Shown here one piece after another: positions 11,552 to 22,415 of a stretch of DNA of 64,000 nucleotides. The number at the start of each line of letters is the position of its first letter. Within the stretch, counting starts at the first letter, position 1. The stretch lies in the NCBI GenBank assembly GCA_032433595.1, contig JASWJB010000160.1, positions 30,718 through 94,717 on the forward strand, given 5' to 3'. Origin of the DNA: Conoideocrella luteorostrata. Its lineage: Eukaryota; Ascomycota; Sordariomycetes; Hypocreales; Clavicipitaceae. The notes beneath the pieces are model-generated. The model worked only from the letters and a program-made list of their open reading frames with translations, was not told the origin of the DNA and made no database searches. A program made the translations under genes and the position numbers.

Positions 11552-13027
11552 ATGCCACCTGAAGGTCGTGGCAATGCAGCCAGCGCAGGCTCAAAGTTTC
11601 GAGACAGCTGCCATTTCTGTGCCACTTCCAAAATCAAGTGCCCAAGAGAAAAGCCAGCATGCTCAAAATGCGAAAGCCGTGGCATTGCCTGCCAATATGT
11701 TCTTGCTAAGCGTCCAGGGCGCAGGCGCGAGAACCATTCGGACGACGAGGCAAAGCACACGCGATCTAGTAAGGAACCCAACGGCAACACAGACGACAAA
11801 CCTGACAATGCCTCTGGGAACAACCAAAACGTTATTAAAAATACACTATCGGATAGCGATAGAACGGCGGCAATGCAGACTTTCCATGGTGTGGCGACCA
11901 GCTCTATTCGCGAAATATCTCAGTCTAGTTCATCAATAAGCGACAACTTCTTTCCTACTCCATCTGGATTAGTATCATCTCCTTCTCCAGTTACTGAGGA
12001 ATTTTATCTGCCGGAAACCTCAGACGTGTTTTCTGCACTTGGACCGCCGGACGTATTTGCGTCGGCTTCGGAATTGATGGACATCGACGACTCCATGTCT
12101 ATCATGGGTTCTTGGTCGTTCGACCAGCCCGTAGTGAATGGTAGCAGCTTCATTCAAAACGGGCAAAGTATTACGCCAATTGCCACATCACATTCATCAA
12201 TTGACTTAAGCGTCTCAGCATCGCGAACCGCTGACTTTCTCAACACACCATCTGCCGTGTCTCCTGCCACATCCCCATCTGGGTCCTCAATCCAGATGCG
12301 GTTGAGTAGCATGTCTAGTGTCAAGGTCGCTAGGAGCATACCATCTTGTGACTGTTTTACTCAGTCACTGAATCTTTTGGACGCACTTTCATCCTGTGCA
12401 TATGCTCGCTGCACCAGCACTACTACCAGTGGCTCAGAAAAGACATTGAACCTAAATTCGGCAAAGGAGCTACTGATGGAGAATAAAAAAGGCATCGATA
12501 CCGTCAGTACCGGACTTGCTTGCCAGACCTGTGTTGAGGACGGCTTTTCACTCGCAATCTTTAATATTGTCATAGTAAAACTGTTAGGTCGCTATGCGAC
12601 CATTTCGCAAATGCAGGTTCAAGAAACGAAATCATCAACTGGACAAGTAGACTATACGCCCAGACACGAGAAATGGAGTGCTTCCAAGACACAGGATCAT
12701 GATAAGTTGCTAGATCATGGCTTGAAAATCCCTCGAGACGCCGTTAGTAATCGCCGCACCGCCGCCCAGTTAGTGTTAGGCGAGCTTCATGGCGTACAGC
12801 GCTTAGTAAACCAACTATCTTTGAAACTTGAACAATTCAGGAAAGAAGGTGATAGAAATAACATGTCTGGGGCGCAATCAAGATCCCATGATAAAACGAA
12901 AACAGACACATCGGAAGCGAAACCGAAGCCTCTGTCGGGCGACACCTTGGCACAAATGGTAATTGATATCCGGAGGAGCCTCATTACCCTATCTGCAGAT
13001 ATGATCAAGAGCTTGCGACAGTATTGA
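11552..13027 (+). CDS. AflR-like Zn2Cys6 transcription factor
   Basis: Intronless regulator of 491 aa. A canonical Zn2Cys6 binuclear cluster occupies about residues 24-51: it starts CHFCATSKIKC and continues with C-x6-C-x2-C-x6-C spacing, followed by a basic linker (AKRPGRRR). The middle is Ser/Thr/Pro-rich. The C-terminal half contains a block around CDCFTQSLNLLDALSSC and a late QLVLGELHGVQRLVNQLS segment, like the AflR C-terminal domain of pathway regulators such as AflR, MdpE and GedR. It should bind promoters of the neighbouring biosynthetic genes with help from the divergent AflJ-like partner. It is the last recognisable member of the cluster on this side. Confidence 0.92.
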   Translation: MPPEGRGNAASAGSKFRDSCHFCATSKIKCPREKPACSKCESRGIACQYVLAKRPGRRRENHSDDEAKHTRSSKEPNGNTDDKPDNASGNNQNVIKNTLSDSDRTAAMQTFHGVATSSIREISQSSSSISDNFFPTPSGLVSSPSPVTEEFYLPETSDVFSALGPPDVFASASELMDIDDSMSIMGSWSFDQPVVNGSSFIQNGQSITPIATSHSSIDLSVSASRTADFLNTPSAVSPATSPSGSSIQMRLSSMSSVKVARSIPSCDCFTQSLNLLDALSSCAYARCTSTTTSGSEKTLNLNSAKELLMENKKGIDTVSTGLACQTCVEDGFSLAIFNIVIVKLLGRYATISQMQVQETKSSTGQVDYTPRHEKWSASKTQDHDKLLDHGLKIPRDAVSNRRTAAQLVLGELHGVQRLVNQLSLKLEQFRKEGDRNNMSGAQSRSHDKTKTDTSEAKPKPLSGDTLAQMVIDIRRSLITLSADMIKSLRQY

Positions 13028-14256
13028 GTGTAGGGGCCATGGAGCTGACTGATGTCTTGTGCTATTTACAGTTTCTGCTACTAGAGCGCGTGGTCATATG
13101 GACGTGTACTTCTCGTGCTTATAGTTTTTGGTTATGAGGTGTTGTTGTTTGATAGAGACTGGCTGTGACCGACTGGAACTCATTCTATCCTAATGATAAA
13201 CTGGAAATCAACCCTACCTATTGTTAATATGACCTCTCTCAGAATAAGTGGTTTTACATACTCCTCTAGTATTCGACGGACTGGTTCAGCCTTGTCTAGC
13301 AAAACGCGCAGTAGTTGGCACAATATTAGTTTACGAAACCCTGAACGTGTTTTCTGGTGTGTCTTTCAGACTTCTCACCAGGGCTGTTTGGCGATTTCAG
13401 TTTTGTACTGCGTTAAGTAAGATGAATTCTCTACAGTTCGTCCAGATCTTGCAGGATGACGTGGCCGAGCGCAGCATCAGGAGCTTCAGTGTCTCGGTGT
13501 GGTTGTGCAAACTTGGTGTTTTCTGCTTTTATGTGCGGTCGGACGAGTATTAGGCGCAGTTGATTAATTTTGTATGCTAGCAAACCAGATTACGCTACCC
13601 ATCGCTCCTCGTACGTTTCGAGCTGGTAATTGTCCACTTATAGCCCCTTTCGCTGGTTAGTCTCGGACGTGAGACAGCCCCCGAGTAGTGCCACTCATGG
13701 TAACCAACACAGCTAAGATAGTAATAGCACTAGGACAATAGCTATTCGCATTGATACGCTGTGAGATGCTGTATGATATGCGATTGTCAGTTTCTAACAG
13801 CCCGTGACAGTGGTTTCTGTCCATTCAGATCTGCTAATGCAACATCAACGTCATGCTCTCTGGTTTAGACGCCGCCGGAGCCCTCATTGGTTAGAAATCC
13901 ACTATTGTGCCTTGAATTGAGGTCAATGGAAAGCCATGTGTTCAACGCAAAGGCCCACTGCTGTAAAATGCTATTGTTGGAATATCCCGTCAAGGCACGT
14001 GGACACATCACGTGGTCACCCTAGCGCGCCCCCTTTTATACGGCGCGGGCATAGATACTCTTCTTCTTCTCCTCTTCCTAGATAACCCATAGACCAGATG
14101 AATTGAATTGTTTTGCAAATTGTTTTGCTTCACCTTCCGGTATCAATACCTCATCACCCGAAGCCCTGTGCTTCCTACAGCTATTCGTATCCACGACACG
14201 GTAACCCCCATGATTCTTTCTCCATCCTGCGGCAGTCTTATCGCGACGCGGAGGCT
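13028..14256. other. Intergenic, cluster border
   Basis: About 1.2 kb between the regulator and the TRIM element. Short open frames only; no conserved protein, repeat or RNA gene was recognised. Confidence 0.5.
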
Positions 14257-14261
14257 GATAA

Positions 14262-14357
14262 TTTTGGATAATACAAGACATGATAATAACTTGCTTATAT
14301 AACATTTAGTGACCTGACACTTTTGCACCTTTGGTGCAGCGGATATTTCATCTGATA
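14262..14357 (+). repeat. Left LTR of the TRIM element
   Basis: 96 bp, starting TTTTGGATAAT (first bases altered relative to the right copy) and ending TCTGATA. It contains CTTTGGTGCAGCGG, which matches a tRNA A-box consensus. Confidence 0.85.
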
Positions 14358-14591
14358 GTTATGAGCCCGGGAGGGTAGCACTTAGGCTAACCTATAGCTT
14401 CCGGGAAAATACGCTAATTAGCCACACATGTTATCTCATGTGTTAAAGGTTAAGAGTTCGAGTCCAGGTCTTAGCTGCCCGAAGGAAGTAGCCCATAGGT
14501 GAGCGGTTTATCGAAAGAGCTGCCTGAGGATTTCCACCTATAGGCGAGTGAAGCAGGAAATCCAGCTCTTTCTGCCTTCCCTGAGGGGGTG

Positions 14592-14687
14592 TGTTGGATA
14601 ATATAAGACGTTATAATAACTTGTTAACATAATATTCAGTGAGCTGAGACTTTTGCACCTTTGGTGCAACGGATATTCAATCTGACA
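14592..14687 (+). repeat. Right LTR of the TRIM element
   Basis: 96 bp, starting TGTTGGATAAT and ending TCTGACA. It is the same length as the left copy and is followed by the GATAA target-site duplication. Confidence 0.87.
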
Positions 14688-14692
14688 GATAA

Positions 14693-15710
14693 GCGGCCGT
14701 ATTCTACAACCAGGCCGTCAGTAGAAGCCTCTCAGCGGCATTGTGTCATGCATTCAATCAATTGGTCTAAATTCTGCTCTTATTCGGGCAGAAGGCTGCG
14801 ACCAGTACAATAAACCACACCTACCACTAACTGAGGGATCTCAAATATTATTCGGTTGCCAATCAGCGCAGGAGTGGTTCGGAAACGGAAATGGAGGTAT
14901 TGAGAATGGGGGAGGCGTACCCGAAGCGTCTCAATCTGTAACCGGTGTCGTTATTTGAGGCGAAGCGTCTGAAATGCAATTTGATCCTCTTCTTGAAAAT
15001 AATCGTGGATACTTTGTCGCGTCCACTGCACTCCGGATGCTTGCATTGAGATGATGCGGGTGGAGGAGCTAGCCGTAGATGAGCTTGTCGAGAAGCGACG
15101 GTCAACGGCGCGTTTCGTAGGACCTCGCTCAACTTGACGCCCAATACATGCTGAAAAATTCAGGGGTTTGCGCCGACGGGTCATGATGGTTCAAATGCAT
15201 CACACTCAAAGCCAGACACTAAAGAAGGGAAGGGGGACGCTGACATCCGCTCGAGCAGTGTGGGGAGTGGCAAAACAGTCCTGACGCCGCCTGCTTTTTG
15301 CAGTGCTACGATGACAGAAGACTGCAATGATATCCAAGGTGGTGACTTTATATGAGGTATTTCCTCCATTGCTGCATTGTAATCCAAAGCTTACTATGCA
15401 TGTCCGCCGACGTTGCTGATTGGCCAGGCTCTGAAAAGGCTGATGTTATTAGCAAAGAAAGCCATCCGTATCCCTGTAGGAGCGGAAAAATGACGCAAGG
15501 AGGGTTACTCCCGGTTCCTAGGGGCCCCGCCGAACTTTTGTCTCCGCTGCTTGCTTGATCTCATTTTGCTCCGTCTCGGTACCGAGAGCGTGATCACGCG
15601 CGGACTCACCTGAGAGGAGGCTTATGATGATCTACAAATATGGTCAAGCTAACGTATAAATACGTGATACCACTTGTTATTTGCCCGTACTATTCGCATT
15701 ACCATCCATC
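14693..15710. other. Intergenic upstream of the amidase gene
   Basis: About 1 kb. Minus-strand open frames at 14863-15387 show no domain I recognise and no convincing gene structure. The last 150 bases should hold the amidase promoter. Confidence 0.4.
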
Positions 15711-17979
15711 ATGATGATGTTTTTAATCGCGCAATTATGCACGTTGCACTTGTCTTTTGTAAATGCAGCTGTCGTTTCCAGACAAATACGTCTTGCTGAC
15801 CGCGAATATTTCGTCCCCGCAACACCCGCATGGAAGTTGAACTGTGCCAACAAGTGCGGTTTGGGACTTCAAGATGAATTCGTCCCATTGACTGTGATCC
15901 GGTTACATGGATCGGTCGACCCGTACTCTGTTCGGGAGATGTTTGGCGTATACAAAGACACTGATGATGTATGGGGGCCAGAGTTCGCGAGAAGTAAGCA
16001 TCCTCGAGCCAGGCGTCGCGCCGCATCCGCTGATTGAGCTAGCGTTGTACATACAGTCTGGGGCTGGCTACGCGAGCGATGGCTTGCGACGCCAGTTGGC
16101 CTCGGAATACAATGTCTCGAAAGTCATCATTCAACATACGGCCGAGAAAACTGCAATCGGGCCCTATTTTGTGCATGCAGCAACAGGAAATGTGTATCAA
16201 GCATACCGCCTCTATGCAGATACCAACCAAGCTTTCGTTCAGGTACTTGTCCTACCATCCGTATAGCTGAGCTTTTCACTGAGAATTTTCAGTCGACATA
16301 TCAGGATTCAAATAGGGAGCATTATCCTCTAAGAGCAGCCATTGCATCTGCAGCTGGGTTGACTATCGCCGTTCCTTCTCGTTTATACGCCGCGCCCTCC
16401 CCTGAGAAGCCTCTCGCAGGAGTACGTATTGCCGTGAAGGACCTTTTTGACCTCAAAGGCGTCAAGACGGGCGGCGGTAACCGAGCCTATTACCAAACAA
16501 GCTCCGTGCGAAATAGAACAGCCGCCTCCGTCGAAAGACTAATTGATGCTGGCGCCATCGTGGTGGGGAAGACCAAGTTATCCGAATTTGCTTTTGGAGG
16601 GCCGTATGTAACAGACCATATTGACTATCTGTTACCGTTCAACCCGCGGGGCGACGGACGCAATTCTCCAAGTGACAGCTCTGGTGGATCCGGAGCAAGT
16701 GTGGCGTCGTATGAATGGCTTGATGCATCGCTAGGATCCGACACAGGGGGCTCTATTCGTGGCCCGGCAGCATGGAACGGCGTGTACGGCAACAGGCCAT
16801 CTCATGGAGCTGTCGACCTAGCCGGAACCATCCCTCTGAGCCCATCCATGGACACAGTTGGGACGTTGACTCGGGATCCTGAGCTATGGAACACCATAAA
16901 TAACGTTCTTTACGCGGGTGCCTTTCAGAAATATCTTGACCTCCCTAAAAAGATACTACTTGATCCAGAAAGCTCCAAGCAGATCAGTTCACTCAGAAGC
17001 CAATATCCCAACATCACGGGCGAAATCGACAAATTTCTCAACAAACTCACTCAAATTATGTCTGGCAAGATATCCACCTTTTCAGTCGATGACGCCTGGA
17101 ACAAATCCACACCTGCAGCATTCAATACGACGCGTCTTGCATCTGCTGTTGATCTCATATACAGCAAGCTCACGCTATATGAGCAATGGAACATATTTGG
17201 GAAGGACTTTGTGAAGGAGTATATGGAGACTCACAGTGGAGATTTTCCACCCATGCTTCCAGCTATCAGGCAGGGATGGGTTATTGTCAATGCTTCTTTA
17301 ACGCAAAGAGGCCACCAAGGAGATCTTCGTGACAAGGCTGGTGTCGCGGATTGGGTCGCTAAGAACTTCCTTGTTTCTGATACAAAGACATGCTCCAATG
17401 CCCTTTATGTTTATTTTACGTTTCCGACCACTTCCTACAAGCTAGATGTGGCGAAAGAGTAAGTCATCCTTCCTCCTCCCTGCTTCAAGTTTCGGAGTAC
17501 CCAAACAGAGCACTAGATTTAGAGGCACAGAGATCATCAACCCAAATCTACGAGTCAGTACTAAAATTTCTGTCAGTATCTCGAATCCATCTATTGCGGG
17601 CCTCCAATCCACACTGCTACAACAAAAGATTCAGCTTCTGACAATGAATGTCACGATTAACTGCAACACAACGTTGGGGTCAGAAGAGTTATGCAAGAAT
17701 TCTACAAAGATATTGAGTGATGCAACTACAAAGCCTGTCAATCCCGTATACGTTGGCCGTCTTGCATCGATAGCTGATTTACCTGACTACACAGTACCTC
17801 TCGGCAGTTTCGATCTAGGGGAACTGACCTCTTCAAAGTCAACTCTAAGAAACCAGAGTCTTCCACTGGCAGTCAACCTTGTCGCCGCTAAAGGATGCGA
17901 CTTGATGTTACTGGATCTCATTCATAAACTTTATCGACGAGGAGCGATTAGAGGAGCTGGAGTGGGCTCCATAATATAA
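15711..17979 (+). CDS. Secreted amidase-signature family protein
   Basis: Likely exons: 15711-15993, 16043-16242, 16293-17458 and 17490-17979 (712 aa). The N-terminus ([19 protein letters not shown]) is a signal peptide. The amidase signature follows: [11 protein letters not shown] with the catalytic Lys, [11 protein letters not shown] with the cis-Ser, and [14 protein letters not shown] with the nucleophilic Ser. A C-terminal block with [16 protein letters not shown] and [14 protein letters not shown] closes the family fold. The enzyme would hydrolyse an amide outside the cell or in the secretory pathway; its substrate is unknown. The first two introns look normal (49 and 50 nt). The last would be only 31 nt (17459-17489), too short for a usual fungal intron, although it restores the frame. 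A frameshift there, leaving a damaged gene, is the alternative. Confidence 0.75.
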
Positions 17980-18690
17980 TATCAGTGAGGTCTAGGTCAC
18001 TAAGTCAGGATGTGAATATTAGTTACTCCGATGGCATAACGAGATATATCAAGATATAATATTTTCAATTAATAATGATGTTCGAGTGTGTCATTGTGTG
18101 ACATTCGTATGGGGGAAAAAATGTCGATAAATGGCCACAGACTAACATCCCGGAGTGACTCCGATTCAACATGACGCTCGTGGCAGACTAGGCAACTACG
18201 AGGTCTCGCCTACCTAGTATACATTAACAGAGAGACGTGTAAGAGTTTTATGGCTCGTGATGTTCCATGCTTGGCAACTTTCCTCCAGCTACTAAAAAAA
18301 GGATGTTAAATCGTACGTTGGGCCTCGCTCTGCGTCGTCATGCCGCTGGATATAAGCTGGCCAGCTACGGAGTAGCCTCTGCTGTTACGTTATCGAGGAT
18401 AGAGCAACTGCATAGGTGGAAAGTTGGCAGGAATAAGTAAATTTTAACTGAATTAATATTGTTAATAATAATCGATGCCTTCTACATTAAAGGGAAATTC
18501 CTTTCTATTTATTCCTAGATCCGTACTTTACTAAAGCAGTAAGTTTCTTAACATTTTCTAGTTAATAGGGTTTACAAAATAAACTAATATATATTAGTCG
18601 TATATTTTTGAACTATGTCTAGTTGCATAGCTTCTTATAAAATACGTCAACTGCGCATTATGGCGAAAACCAGAGATTCCCTCGCATCCG
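17980..18690. other. AT-rich convergent intergenic region
   Basis: About 710 bases between two convergent genes, AT-rich around 18040-18070 and 18430-18610. One TACGGAGTA motif lies at 18366-18374. Nothing else was recognised. Confidence 0.5.
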
Positions 18691-20014
18691 TTAAGAACAT
18701 GTCATCTCACGGATTGGAGGCTCGTCGTCGATGTCGCCCTGTACAATCCAGTACCCCTCACCCACGGTCCCACCAATACTGCGAGACGTCGCATGCGGCG
18801 GCTTGGGGTACGGGCTAGAAAATCTTGTCGCAAGAGGTTCGTCGACAGAACCTACTTCGGTTAAAATATGACTGCCATCAAGATTGCGCCATATCTCGAT
18901 TGGAATACATGAGAGTTTTGGGACGTTCATCCGTTCTATGATCGCCAGCTGGGTGGCTTCGTAAAGTGGTGTGAAAAGGCTGCGTGAAGGCGAAACAGTA
19001 AACTGATCAAGGCTTGGTTTATGGCGCTTAACAAATTCGTCAATGACTTTAAGGACAACTTGCAAGCTGGGCGGGTCTACCACGACCCTGTCTGCCGTGA
19101 GTGCCAGGTGTAGACGTGCGAGATTATGGAAGTCGGATGACAGCATGGCGAGAAGGCTCTCCAGATGGCTTACTTCCGAAACTACTTGAGAATTAGAGCT
19201 TCGGTGCAGCTTGAGCGGGCACGTAATCACAATTGATGAAATTTCAGAAAGTCGCTGGGGTAACAGAAATTGAGGGAGATGTGAAAGCAGTATCTGGCCA
19301 GACATGTGTATAGTATTCGTCTTGTAAAGAGCATGGATGCCTTCCATGTAGCTTCATGACTCTGTCAGTAAGGAAGCGGGAACAGAAAAAATCTGGAGCA
19401 AGTTTCAAAGCTTGGCAATGCACTTACGCTTGCCGACAGCTCAGAAGCCACCCCATAGCTCCAATCTGGCACTTTGAAGGATATACTCCAGGCCAAAGCT
19501 TGCAGTTATGCGGCGCCCCATAGCGACAATGATCATCTCCAGGCTGCGCAGCTCCTCCTCTGAGCCTGTCTATCGGACTGCTCAAATGTTCAGGAAGCGG
19601 ACGGTGGCATACGGAGCTCCACCATTGCCAAGACTTGGGCCTTCTAGTATCCCAGTTCACTCTGGGCGGAACGAACGAATGCACGTCGTCGGCATTAATG
19701 CCAGCGTGGCTAGAGAGCGGTCGCGCGCCGGGCTCACGAGAAGCGACGGGATGCACAAATGACAAGTCCATGTGCACGATGCGCCCGCCAAAGGCTAGGA
19801 TGAGTATGTATTGTCGTACCTCTCGCGGAAGCCTCTCAAAGAATGGGGAACCAGCCGCCAAATGTTCTTTGGAAGGAGAGGGTGTCAAAATCGTCGGTCG
19901 GGTGCCGGGGCGGAAAGGTAGGTCTGTCGCTGTTATAGCTTCATTCCCGTCTCCCTGGCCCGCCGTACGACTGCCGCGCTTTCTTTGAAGCCAAGTTTTA
20001 ATTCTGGTCTTCAT
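18691..20014 (-). CDS. DUF7730-like hypothetical protein
   Basis: Exons on the minus strand: 20014-19428 and 19351-18691 (415 aa; the join restores the frame through RQAYMEGIHALY). The first exon has a basic N-terminus (MKTRIKTWLQRKRG) and an F-box-like segment, FFERLPREVRQYILILAFGG. That segment followed by a CRQAYxEGIxxLY block is typical of the large fungal DUF7730 family, whose function is unknown. No signal peptide or membrane segment is visible. A GTG-initiated extension upstream was not accepted because 20014 is the first ATG. Confidence 0.72.
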
Positions 20015-20498
20015 GGTGGCTCGGCGAGGAACACGGTGCGACACAGCAATTCGGTGGCGCTGTGCCAGTCACGGAGATGGGTTGAGATGCAGGGTTAGAT
20101 GGGTCTCTGGCTGAGGGGTCCAGGCTGTTTTTATAAGTTGGGGTGGGTTCCAGATGCCGAGTTTCAATTTACATTGACAGTGCTAATATTTAATAAAAGA
20201 CTGTGTCGACAATTTTCTGTGATATGTCCCTGCTACACATACAAACACAGTGCACCGTTGAGGGAATGGCTGATCATGCAAAATAACCTGGACTGTTAAG
20301 AAAATGCAAGTCAAATAATGCTATTCAGGAGTACGTGTTGGGGTATGGAAAAGATGGTATGCCGTGATCAGCAGTGCTGGGTACGGTTCACGGGTCATTA
20401 AAAAATCAGATCTACACATTTTATCACGATATGCAACTGTCAATCGTAAGTTTGGTAAAATTGCAGCAATCAAAATTATTAAGAATCGGCCAAAACTT
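20015..20498. other. Intergenic region
   Basis: About 480 bases between the DUF7730-like start and the LysM gene stop, both on the minus strand. No further feature was recognised. Confidence 0.5.
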
Positions 20499-22415
20499 CT
20501 ATTTAGTTGGCATCGGAGGTCCACTCGTAATTGTTGTCACTGGTCCAGCGACACCGATGCAGTAGTAGTAGGCCGGCCAAAGGTTCCCGCACTCTTGGCC
20601 AACCGCCGGATTCCATTCAACAAATTGGCTACAAGAAAGTCAGTTTCAAGTCACATCAATGGCGAGTTTACTTTGTAACTTACGCTAAGCTCACTCCAGC
20701 AGACTGGGCCATCGACCAACATAGATCGCCAGGTTGCATAAGGTAGAATCGTCGGCACTGAGAAGTCATGCCCTCGCGGGTCGGGGAAGGGGTACTAATT
20801 GGAGTAGAACTGGGACTCGTGCTAGATGCGGAAACCTTGGCTGAAGTTGTTTTAGTTCCGGTTTGGATCGGCGGCGGAGTGCTTGTTGCACTACTAGAAC
20901 CGACCGCAACGCAGACATAGTAGTCGGCTGCCAATCCTTTACAGTCGGAACCGAGAGCCGGATTCCAGGTTCTCAGACTGGTCTCACTGATACCATTGGC
21001 TGCGGCGATGGACTTGCAGGTATCAGTTTGAGATACGAGCCAGTAGTTGGAGCAGTCCTTTGCGATACCGGACTGTGTTGGTCTGCTACTTTCTGGCCCG
21101 GTGGGCTGCGGCGCGCCGCTGCTTCGTGTGGTTGGTGTGCCTGCCTTGCCAACGCAGTACCAAGTGTTTTGCTTAATAGCTGTGCAATCATCAAACACCG
21201 AAGGATTCCACTTGATGAAGTCCTCGCGTTTAAACGTGCCAAACATGCTGGCAATGACGTCGCAGGTATCATCAACTGTCGTGCGGTACCACGACTTGCA
21301 ATCACCAGGACTATTATTAGGAACCGGCGACGGCGTAGCTGTTACGGTGGGAGGCATAGGATAGTTGTTGTCGAATGCACCTACACAATACCAATTATCC
21401 AGCCAAAGACCAAAGCAGTTGCCTTTCAGGACCGGGTTCCAATCAAAGAATTGCTTCTCCGTGATATAGCTGTACATGCTGAGGATGGTTTGGCAGTTTT
21501 CATCCGCAGATACCTTGTGGAAGTTCTTACAATTTGAAGGCATGGGGCCTTGAGATGGTACTGGCGAGAAGCTTGAGTTGGCCGTAGGGAAGACTGTAGT
21601 GTGGTGAGATGTCGGCGGCGGCGGCGCCGTAAAAGGTGGCGTTGACGAGGACCACCCAAGATCTGGATTCTCCCCGATGCCACGCATGCTCACGCAGATC
21701 CAATAATCAGCGTATAGTCCTGAGCAGTCATCATGCAGTTCAGGGTTCCATTTGTGTCTGTTGAGCAGATAGTCAGTCAACACCATTTTACGCTATGAAT
21801 TGGTAGACCCGCTGAAGACTCGGGATTTTGATTGAGGAAGAAGGGGATTACTCACAGCTGCTCAATTGTAACATATCTTCCATATCTGTTCAAGATGCTG
21901 TCACACGTGTCTCCAGCCACGACAAAATGCCAGCGGTTACAGCCCGCCGGTTGCCCAGACTGGGTCGCCTTCGGCGGCCATTTGGTTTCGGTTAATGGCG
22001 TAGTGATGTTCCACGTCGTGATGGGCTCACGAGTCGAATACGTCAAGTTTTGCGTGGTGGTCATTGACGTGGTAATAACTTTGGAGCTTGAAGTTGACGT
22101 GGTGGGTTTAGAAGTGACTTTAGAAGTGCTAGTCGTGGCCCTCGGGCCAATTCCTACGCAGTAAGCATTCCCGAGCCAGAAGTTCGTAATACAGTCGCTC
22201 GAAACCGCTGGGTTCCATTCCAAGAACTTTGCACGAGTGATGCCATATTTTTTTGGAACGGTATCGCAGGTATCGCCCTTTACGATGGTGTGCCAGGCAT
22301 TGCAGTTTGCGGGCTGGCCCTCGTGGACAGGACCACCTGGACTCTTATCCTGGGCGACGGCAATCTGCAGTTGAGACACCAGCAGGAAGAGAACAGATGC
22401 AGCGCGAAATGCCAT
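20499..22415 (-). CDS. Secreted six-LysM chitin-binding protein
   Basis: Exons on the minus strand: 22415-21856, 21757-20684, 20628-20499 (587 aa). A signal peptide (MAFRAASVLFLLVSQLQIAVA) is followed by six fungal-type LysM modules, each starting with Cys and carrying a GDTC/DDTC-like turn, a WNP motif and a closing YCVG/YVCV-type segment. Ser/Thr/Pro-rich linkers separate them. Introns split modules 2 and 6, and both joins restore WNP motifs. LysM modules bind chitin or peptidoglycan fragments; secreted fungal versions shield hyphae or hide chitin oligomers from host receptors. The gene sits near a GH18 chitinase, a pairing seen for subgroup-C (killer-toxin-like) chitinases. No catalytic domain is present. 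Confidence 0.92.

Larger units (their letters stand above)
14262..14687 (+). mobile_element. TRIM: complete miniature LTR retrotransposon (non-coding)
   Basis: A 426-bp element with two 96-bp direct terminal repeats, flanked by the 5-bp target-site duplication GATAA (14257-14261 and 14688-14692). The right repeat starts TGTTGGATAAT and ends TCTGACA, the TG...CA form of Ty1/copia LTRs. Directly after the left repeat, GTTATGAGCCC (14358-14368) is complementary to the anticodon stem-loop of initiator tRNA-Met, the half-tRNA primer site of copia-type elements. A purine run, CTGAGGGGGTG (14581-14591), precedes the right repeat as a polypurine tract. The 234-bp interior encodes nothing, so the element must have moved using enzymes from a full-length relative. 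The repeats differ at about a dozen positions, so the insertion is not very recent. Confidence 0.88.

Noticed and set aside
1..13027. DHN-melanin cluster
   Set aside because: The dehydratase and reductase would fit, but the synthase has a single ACP and no TE, a trans MBL thioesterase is adjacent, and an AflJ/AflR pair is present.
14450..14475. A genuine tRNA gene
   Set aside because: B-box-like sequence only; no acceptor stem or cloverleaf, and it lies inside the TRIM element.
14863..15387. Minus-strand open frames, possible small gene
   Set aside because: Frames switch without acceptable splice sites and show no known motif.
20863..21537. 224-codon plus-strand open frame
   Set aside because: It lies antisense within the LysM gene; the minus strand has clear LysM motifs, so this is a shadow frame.
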